38,228 nt of DNA from Lewinellaceae bacterium (GTDB taxonomy: Bacteria; Bacteroidota; Bacteroidia; Chitinophagales; Saprospiraceae): assembly GCA_029976695.1 (NCBI GenBank), contig JARQTN010000004.1, positions 1 through 38,228 of the forward strand, in the 5' to 3' direction. Below the pieces are notes generated by a model. It was not told the origin of the DNA, searched no databases, and worked only from the letters and a program-made list of their open reading frames with translations. The position numbers were made by a program, and so were the translations under genes. Each line of letters opens with the position of its first letter. Position 1 is the first letter of the stretch. Positions 33,746-38,228 of this stretch are shown one piece after another.

Positions 33746-36013
33746 CTAAGCCAGAACCTGCAATTTTGCAAAACGCAAAACAATCTTTTTCTCGGGCTGA
33801 TCATCAATTTCAGAAAAATGGATCGTGGCAATTTGCCGACCTTTTGAACCTTCAACTGCCTTCACGGTACCCTTGCCAAATGTCAGGTGGAGCACCTCAG
33901 CCCCCTGTTGTATCGCATCCACCGGGCTCGGAACAAAATTAGCGGGATCTGTTACCGGCTTCCTGCGGACAGTTTTTTTGCGCAATCCGCCAAGGATCTT
34001 TGGTTTTGGAAACGAAGGCCTTTCCCGGATAGAGGAACTTGATTCAAAGAGATCTTCATTGATTTCTTCGAGAAACCGGCTTGGATCGTTATATCTGATC
34101 TGTCCGTACTGGTATCGGCTTTTTGCATACGATAATGTGAGATACTGTTCTGCCCGTGTGATCGCGACATAAAACAGCCTCCTTTCCTCATCGAGCTGAT
34201 CCGGTGAGCCCTGAGAAAGGAAAGAGGGAAACAGGTTTTCCTCAAGACCGACCACAAACACTGCCTTGAACTCAAGGCCTTTTGCAGCGTGAGCTGACAT
34301 CAGGGAGATGTAATCCTGGCCACTCGTTTCTTCATCGAGGTCAGTAAGGAGTGCAATATTCTGGATATAGCTGGCAAGTGATTTATCCGGTGCATTTTCA
34401 GTCTGGGGAGATAATTCATCATCCTCGATAAATGCCTTGATCCCATCCAGCAAAGCATTTACATTTTCCATCCGTGCCCTTCCCTCGATTGTATTATCTT
34501 CTTTCAGCAGATCATAGATCCCGGACTTCTTTGCTATGAAAATGGCAGCGTCATATGCTGATGAACCGGAAGCCCTGGATTGCACTTGTCGCATCAACCT
34601 GAGGAATTCTTCCAGGGATTGCGCAGCTCTTGAGGGAACGTTGCCTTCATTCACCACTTCCCAGATCGACTTCCCTTCACTGTTCGCACGATCCGTGATT
34701 TTATTGATCGTGGTTTTTCCAATGCCCCGCCGTGGATAATTGACAATCCTTTTGAATGCCTCATCATCCTTTGGATTCACTGCCAGCCGCATGTAAGCAA
34801 GCAAATCTTTTACTTCCTTGCGTTGGTAAAAGGAGAGTCCGCCAAAAACACGATAGTGCAGGTTATTGCGCCTCAGGCTCTCCTCAAATACGCGCGACTG
34901 TGCATTGGTCCTGTACAGGATCGCAATATCCCGGTTTGCCAGGTGATACCTGTTCTTATATTCCACAATGGCATTGGAGACCAGCCTGCCCTCATCGGAA
35001 TCAGAAATTGCCTTGAGTAGCCTGATCTTGTGCTCGCCTTCTTCCTCTGTCCAGATCTCTTTCTGGATCTGCTTTTTGTTAAAGGTGATCACCTGGTTTG
35101 CGGCACTCACAATAGGTTTCGTGGAGCGATAATTCTGTTCCAGTTTGTAGGTCGCTGTTTGTGCGAAGTCCTGCTCAAACTGGAGGATATTCTCGATCGT
35201 GGCCCCGCGAAATGAATAGATACTTTGTGCATCATCGCCGACAACACATACATTTTCCGCACTGCCGGGATATCTTACCAGCAGTTTGATGATCTGGTAC
35301 TGCAAATGGTTTGTATCCTGAAACTCATCCACTAGCACATGCCTGAACTTTTGCTGGTATTTTTCACGCACATTCTCCACATTGGTATAGAGCAATCTGA
35401 ACATCTGCAGCAAGAGATCGTCAAAATCCATGGCTCCAGCAGCATAGCAACGTTCGGTATATCTTTTATAGACCAGGTGTGTGAGTGGCCGCTGGCTGGC
35501 TTTGTCATACTCCAGCAATTCTTCATCCTGCAGGTATCTTTCCGGGGTGATCAGGTTTGATTTGGCAGATGAGATCCGGGAAATCAGCGCTCCGATATTG
35601 TATTTCTTCTTGTCCAGTTTCAAATCCCGGATAATATCAGAGAGCAAGCTTCTCGAGTCATCCCTGTCATAAATTGTAAAAGCAGAAGGGTACCCGATTT
35701 TTTCAGCTTCCACCCTGAGGATGCGGGCAAAAATCGAATGGAATGTGCCTGCCCAAACCCTGTCAGAGGCTTCACCTACAAGTTTCCCGATCCTTTCTTT
35801 CATTTCACGTGCAGCCTTGTTTGTGAACGTCAGGGCCAGGATTTGATATGGAGGGATCTGGTTTTGGAGCAAATAGGCGATCCGGTAGGTCAAAACCCTT
35901 GTCTTTCCCGATCCGGGGCCAGCAATGACCATGACAGGCCCATCGATGTGCTGGACAGCCTTTCGCTGGACAGAATTCAGATTTTGAAGATATGATTGGT
36001 CCGGACTCATCAT
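33746..36013 (-). CDS. pcrA: ATP-dependent DNA helicase, UvrD/PcrA type
   Basis: A superfamily 1A 3'-5' helicase of 755 residues for repair and replication restart. Motifs in order: Q-like region LNSVQRKAVQHI, Walker A AGPGSGKT, LTFTNKAAREM (Ia), VDEFQDTN (II), VGDDAQSIYSFRGA (III), QNYRSTKPI (IV), SAHAAKGLEF (V) and YVAITRAE (VI). The C-terminal tail VLHLTFGKGTVKAVEG is the Tudor-like region of PcrA/UvrD. ATG 36013 (or 36010) is chosen; a TTG at 36034 overlaps a -7-like box and adds nothing conserved. Confidence 0.94.
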   Translation of the reverse strand: MMSPDQSYLQNLNSVQRKAVQHIDGPVMVIAGPGSGKTRVLTYRIAYLLQNQIPPYQILALTFTNKAAREMKERIGKLVGEASDRVWAGTFHSIFARILRVEAEKIGYPSAFTIYDRDDSRSLLSDIIRDLKLDKKKYNIGALISRISSAKSNLITPERYLQDEELLEYDKASQRPLTHLVYKRYTERCYAAGAMDFDDLLLQMFRLLYTNVENVREKYQQKFRHVLVDEFQDTNHLQYQIIKLLVRYPGSAENVCVVGDDAQSIYSFRGATIENILQFEQDFAQTATYKLEQNYRSTKPIVSAANQVITFNKKQIQKEIWTEEEGEHKIRLLKAISDSDEGRLVSNAIVEYKNRYHLANRDIAILYRTNAQSRVFEESLRRNNLHYRVFGGLSFYQRKEVKDLLAYMRLAVNPKDDEAFKRIVNYPRRGIGKTTINKITDRANSEGKSIWEVVNEGNVPSRAAQSLEEFLRLMRQVQSRASGSSAYDAAIFIAKKSGIYDLLKEDNTIEGRARMENVNALLDGIKAFIEDDELSPQTENAPDKSLASYIQNIALLTDLDEETSGQDYISLMSAHAAKGLEFKAVFVVGLEENLFPSFLSQGSPDQLDEERRLFYVAITRAEQYLTLSYAKSRYQYGQIRYNDPSRFLEEINEDLFESSSSIRERPSFPKPKILGGLRKKTVRRKPVTDPANFVPSPVDAIQQGAEVLHLTFGKGTVKAVEGSKGRQIATIHFSEIDDQPEKKIVLRFAKLQVLA

Positions 36014-36031
36014 GGCAGTTTTAGGGAACTT

Positions 36032-36039
36032 CAAAAATA
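36032..36039 (-). promoter_or_regulatory. Candidate -7 box of the helicase gene
   Basis: The minus strand reads TATTTTTG (TAnnTTTG), 19 bp before ATG 36013. No -33 element at the expected spacing. Confidence 0.3.
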
Positions 36040-36139
36040 TAGAAATAACTGATATATGAGCATCTTTCCGGCAGGGAAAAAGGAATGGAAAGGCACGCTC
36101 CCCGGCAAACTGCGGAACTCCTTTCTCCCTTCTTTCACC

Positions 36140-36147
36140 TATTTTTG
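36140..36147 (+). promoter_or_regulatory. Candidate -7 box of the glycosyltransferase gene
   Basis: TATTTTTG (TAnnTTTG) ends 11 bp before the ATG at 36159, so the leader would be very short. No -33 TTG is present. Confidence 0.3.
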
Positions 36148-36158
36148 CTATCGTTTAT

Positions 36159-36890
36159 ATGGCAAAACAGATCGTCAAGAAGAATATTCATATTGTGTTA
36201 CCCGTATTCAACCCGATCGATGGTTGGGCTGAGAATGTCATTTCCAGGTTCAATGAACTCAAATCCGAATGCCGGCACCTTGGAAAACTGTCAATGATCA
36301 TCGTCAATGACGGATCCACATCAGCAAACATGCGCACTGGCTGCGATTACCTCAGAACAAACCTCCCCGAGATCCAATGGATCGAATACAAGAAAAACAG
36401 GGGCAAGGGATATGCCCTGAGAAAAGGAGTTGAAGCTGCAGACTCAGATTTTATCGTCTACACAGACATCGATTTCCCCTATACAAACGAAAGTGTTGTG
36501 GCCATCATTGAAAAACTGGTTACAGGCCGTTACGATGCCGTTATCGGCTCAAGGGACGAATCATACTACAGCAGCCTCCCGGCTTCAAGACGATGGATAT
36601 CCCATTTCCTGAAAAGACTGAATGCGATCCTTTTGGGCCTGAAAATTTCTGATACCCAGGGAGGACTAAAAGGATTTACGAAAGCGATTAAACCCGTCTT
36701 TCTGCAGACACAAATAGACAGGTATCTTTTCGACCTTGAATTTATTTATCTGTTAAGCAGGATGAAAAACGCTCGAATTCTACCGGTAAAGGTGAAGCTC
36801 CGTGAAGGTGTTGAATTTTCCAAGGTCAGGGTTCACATCCTCACAGGGGAATTCAGGAATTTCCTGAAAGTCCTGTTCACCATCAAATAG
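36159..36890 (+). CDS. Family 2 glycosyltransferase (dolichyl-phosphate-sugar synthase-like)
   Basis: A 243-residue GT-A enzyme. The opening strand HIVLPVFNP, the IIVNDGST motif, the NRGKGYALRKGV segment, the metal-binding YTDIDFPY (DxD variant) and the DTQGGLKGF acceptor motif are all present. No C-terminal membrane helices follow, so it is a soluble or peripheral enzyme that probably transfers a sugar from a nucleotide donor to a polyprenyl phosphate. Start ATG 36159. Its 3' end overlaps the AhpD-like gene on the other strand by 8 bp. Donor and acceptor unknown. Confidence 0.9.
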   Translation: MAKQIVKKNIHIVLPVFNPIDGWAENVISRFNELKSECRHLGKLSMIIVNDGSTSANMRTGCDYLRTNLPEIQWIEYKKNRGKGYALRKGVEAADSDFIVYTDIDFPYTNESVVAIIEKLVTGRYDAVIGSRDESYYSSLPASRRWISHFLKRLNAILLGLKISDTQGGLKGFTKAIKPVFLQTQIDRYLFDLEFIYLLSRMKNARILPVKVKLREGVEFSKVRVHILTGEFRNFLKVLFTIK

Positions 36891-37236
36891 GAGGTTCATT
36901 CCCTGACAAGGCTTCCCAGTACTCTGCAGCCCTTCTTGTATGCGGGATGCAGATCGACCCCCCAACAAGATTTGCGATTGCAAAAACCTCGTAAACCTCT
37001 TCCTTTGATACACCCAGTTCATGACAAGTGCCCAGGTGATATTTGATACAATCATCGCACCGCAAAACCATGCTTGCAACAAGTCCCAACAATTCCTTTG
37101 TCTTCCGATCGAGTGCCCCATCACCGTAGGCCTGGTGATCAAGGCTGAAAAAGCGCTTTAACACCTTGTTCTCCTCGGAAAGGATCACATCATTCATTTT
37201 TTCGCGATACGCATTGAATTCATTGACTATAGACAT
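36883..37236 (-). CDS. Carboxymuconolactone decarboxylase / AhpD-like protein
   Basis: A 117-residue all-helical protein with the AhpD-type redox motif CDDCIKYHL (Cys-x-x-Cys with following His), preceded by LGLVASMVLR and followed by the VYEVFAIANLVGG helix. Such small proteins usually form oligomers with peroxidase or disulfide-reductase activity. ATG 37236 places a normal family N-terminus. It lies 25 bp after the four-helix membrane-protein gene and is probably co-transcribed. Family is firm; the reaction is inferred. Confidence 0.87.
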   Translation of the reverse strand: MSIVNEFNAYREKMNDVILSEENKVLKRFFSLDHQAYGDGALDRKTKELLGLVASMVLRCDDCIKYHLGTCHELGVSKEEVYEVFAIANLVGGSICIPHTRRAAEYWEALSGNEPPI

Positions 37237-37261
37237 TGGATGTAGGTTTTTCTTTGGTGAA

Positions 37262-37741
37262 TCAGACTTTATTGGTATTTCGGGTACGCCATAATGAAAT
37301 GACAAGACGAATGGGTAAAAATATCGCACCTAAAACGGCGAATACACCAAAAAAGATCATTTCATTCTTCATATACCTCAGCATGGACAATTGTTGGTCG
37401 AAAGGAAGGTGATCGAGCAAGCCCTGCAAACCCTCCTCCTTCAAATAACTATTAAAATTACCGATACTGGTTATCAGGGTGAATACAAGGATTGTACTGA
37501 TTGCAATCACAACCATTTTCCATTTTGATTTGCGGGCAATCAAGCTATGTTTCAGGAGAAAAATATAGCGTGCAAAAGTGACCCCGATAATGATTAAAAG
37601 TGCATTCAGCCTGATAAATGGAAATGCCGGCACATTGCGCAAGATGGGGAAGATCACCGCGAAGGCAAGGATGATTGTAAAGCTCCACCAGAGAAGTTCT
37701 AGCTGGATTTTGGTATTTCTTTCTCTTACTGGTTCTGACAT
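37262..37741 (-). CDS. Four-helix membrane protein, function unknown
   Basis: A 159-residue integral membrane protein. Four helices are seen at about 12-34, 38-62, 71-92 and 119-144, with positively charged loops (KHSLIARKSKWK) on the likely cytoplasmic side. No catalytic or binding motif is recognised. The ATG at 37741 directly follows a TACCTTTG box at 37754-37747, so the transcript may be nearly leaderless. It is followed by the AhpD-like gene. The gene is credible by frame, start and promoter, but has no assigned family. Confidence 0.68.
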   Translation of the reverse strand: MSEPVRERNTKIQLELLWWSFTIILAFAVIFPILRNVPAFPFIRLNALLIIIGVTFARYIFLLKHSLIARKSKWKMVVIAISTILVFTLITSIGNFNSYLKEEGLQGLLDHLPFDQQLSMLRYMKNEMIFFGVFAVLGAIFLPIRLVISLWRTRNTNKV

Positions 37742-37746
37742 GATTG

Positions 37747-37754
37747 CAAAGGTA
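37747..37754 (-). promoter_or_regulatory. Candidate -7 box of the four-helix membrane protein gene
   Basis: The minus strand reads TACCTTTG, only 5 bp before the ATG. The same octamer lies before the HAD and acyl-CoA dehydrogenase genes. No -33 element. Confidence 0.4.
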
Positions 37755-37988
37755 TTTGAAATTTAAGTTTCGGCACTGAAATCCAGTTGAAAGGCAGGAC
37801 AATTTTACTGAGGAGAAAGGATGCTCTTATCTGCTGATCATGCCAGGATGTAGATCTTCTTTAACCAGCCAGTCGGATAAAAAGGAACAAGGTACAATTC
37901 CTGAAGGATCCAATTAAGTTCCAAATGGCAATTGATCAATAACCAGAAAGCTCTAAAGCTAATGTACCTGTAATCAATGCAAGGAAAT
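37755..37988. other. Non-coding region, no gene seen
   Basis: No supported gene or recognisable RNA is present. A 74-codon frame on the minus strand (38062-37838) crosses this stretch and a REP-like element and shows no protein-like features. Confidence 0.5.
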
Positions 37989-38049
37989 GGGCTGAAAGCC
38001 CGATCTTTTGGGCGGCCAGGGTTCCGTTGGTTGAAACCGATAGCTATCG
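37989..38049. repeat. REP-like palindromic element
   Basis: GGGCT-GAA-AGCCC (37989-38001) is a tight hairpin. It is followed by GGTT...AACC arms around 38020-38038 and a perfect 12-bp palindrome CGATAGCTATCG (38038-38049). From memory, similar GGCTGAAAGCC-type palindromes are interspersed in many Bacteroidota genomes and may relate to REP-associated transposases; none is encoded here. Confidence 0.45.
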
Positions 38050-38109
38050 CGAGGGCAATCATTCCTGAATAAAAGAGGAAAGATCAAAGAATCCAAGCAT
38101 AAGGGAATC

Positions 38110-38138
38110 CATCAGGATCAATCAGGATCGACAGGATC
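38110..38138. repeat. Short direct repeats of about 10 bp
   Basis: ATCAGGATC occurs at 38111-38119 and 38121-38129, then GACAGGATC at 38130-38138. The small tandem repeat lies in non-coding DNA between a REP-like element and the 30-bp repeats. Confidence 0.5.
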
Positions 38139-38173
38139 AAAAGATTACAGGCAGTCGCTCCAGATGGAAGCCT

Positions 38174-38228
38174 ACTGACGATGCATCAGCATGTCAGCAT
38201 TCAACTGACGATGCATCAGCATGTCAGC
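38174..38228. repeat. Tandem 30-bp repeat of a perfect hairpin, truncated by the right edge
   Basis: Two identical 25-base copies (38174-38198 and 38204-38228) are separated by 5 bases, a period of 30. Within each copy CTGAC-G-ATGC-ATCA-GCAT-GTCAG folds into a 9-bp stem with one bulged G and a 4-base loop (38175-38197 and 38205-38227). The window stops exactly at the end of the second copy, which suggests that an assembly ended inside a longer array. Coding is not excluded, because some frames stay open through the unit. Confidence 0.75.

Noticed and set aside
37838-38062. 74-codon frame on the minus strand near the right edge
   Set aside because: It crosses the REP-like palindromes and has no domain, promoter or supported start; more likely chance reading through repeat DNA.
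38174-38228. Possible start of a CRISPR array
   Set aside because: Copies are separated by only 5 bases, with no spacer-sized variable sequence, and no cas gene is present in the window.
1-38228. Search for tRNA, rRNA, insertion-sequence and prophage genes
   Set aside because: No cloverleaf with a matching T-arm, no rRNA segment and no transposase, integrase or phage structural protein was recognised in either strand.

Overview
The window looks like a chromosomal segment of a member of the Bacteroidota, probably a Saprospiria- or Cytophagia-like lineage. The reasons are the type IX secretion / gliding proteins (a PorW/SprE-type lipoprotein and a PorP/SprF-family protein), GSCFA-domain and AtpZ proteins, and TAnnTTTG-type -7 promoter boxes, several reading TACCTTTG, just upstream of genes. 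Several starts are TTG or GTG and Shine-Dalgarno sequences are scarce. No tRNA, rRNA, intact insertion sequence, prophage or CRISPR array was recognised. Both edges cut something: a permease gene runs off the left edge and a tandem hairpin repeat runs off the right edge.

Region by region. 1-2813 (minus) is a peptide-type ABC importer: a binding lipoprotein followed, after a terminator-like hairpin, by a DppB-type permease with an unusually large extracytoplasmic insertion. 2903-5226 holds a TIGR01777-type epimerase, a small HAD phosphatase and a membrane-anchored M23 peptidase. 5344-8316 is the porW/sprE-type gene with an extremely basic insert. 8331-9906 (minus) is a compact operon of bactofilin, AtpZ, an AtpI-like membrane protein and a biotinyl carrier protein, without the F-type ATPase genes. 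10033-11094 is the PorP/SprF-family protein. 11232-13655 (minus) is a tight two-gene unit, a trypsin-like protease without signal peptide carrying a zinc ribbon, plus a partner of unknown function; both seem to carry YbjN/CesT-like domains. This is the least explained unit in the window. 13764-16596 holds a GSCFA protein, an amidohydrolase and a GbsR/MarR-type regulator.

16638-24612 (minus) is a co-oriented series transcribed in the order SAM hydroxide adenosyltransferase family protein, antibiotic biosynthesis monooxygenase domain protein, aroB, class A penicillin-binding protein, HEAT-repeat/cyclophilin lipoprotein and gcvT, closed by a 10-bp inverted repeat with a T-tract. 24840-27139 (plus) has phoH, with a stem-loop leader and a TTG start, then aroA. 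27155-33733 holds an OmpA-family envelope protein, a glutaryl-CoA-dehydrogenase-like enzyme, folB, a polytopic membrane protein, queG and a two-lobed retropepsin-like protease beside an AT-rich divergent region. 33746-37741 holds a PcrA/UvrD helicase, a family 2 glycosyltransferase, an AhpD-like protein and a four-helix membrane protein. 37742-38228 has no convincing gene but carries REP-like palindromes and short repeats.

Most genes are core housekeeping or envelope functions: shikimate (aroA, aroB), folate (folB), one-carbon (gcvT), queuosine (queG), peptidoglycan (class A PBP, M23) and type IX secretion. Functions come from motifs read by eye; no database search was run.
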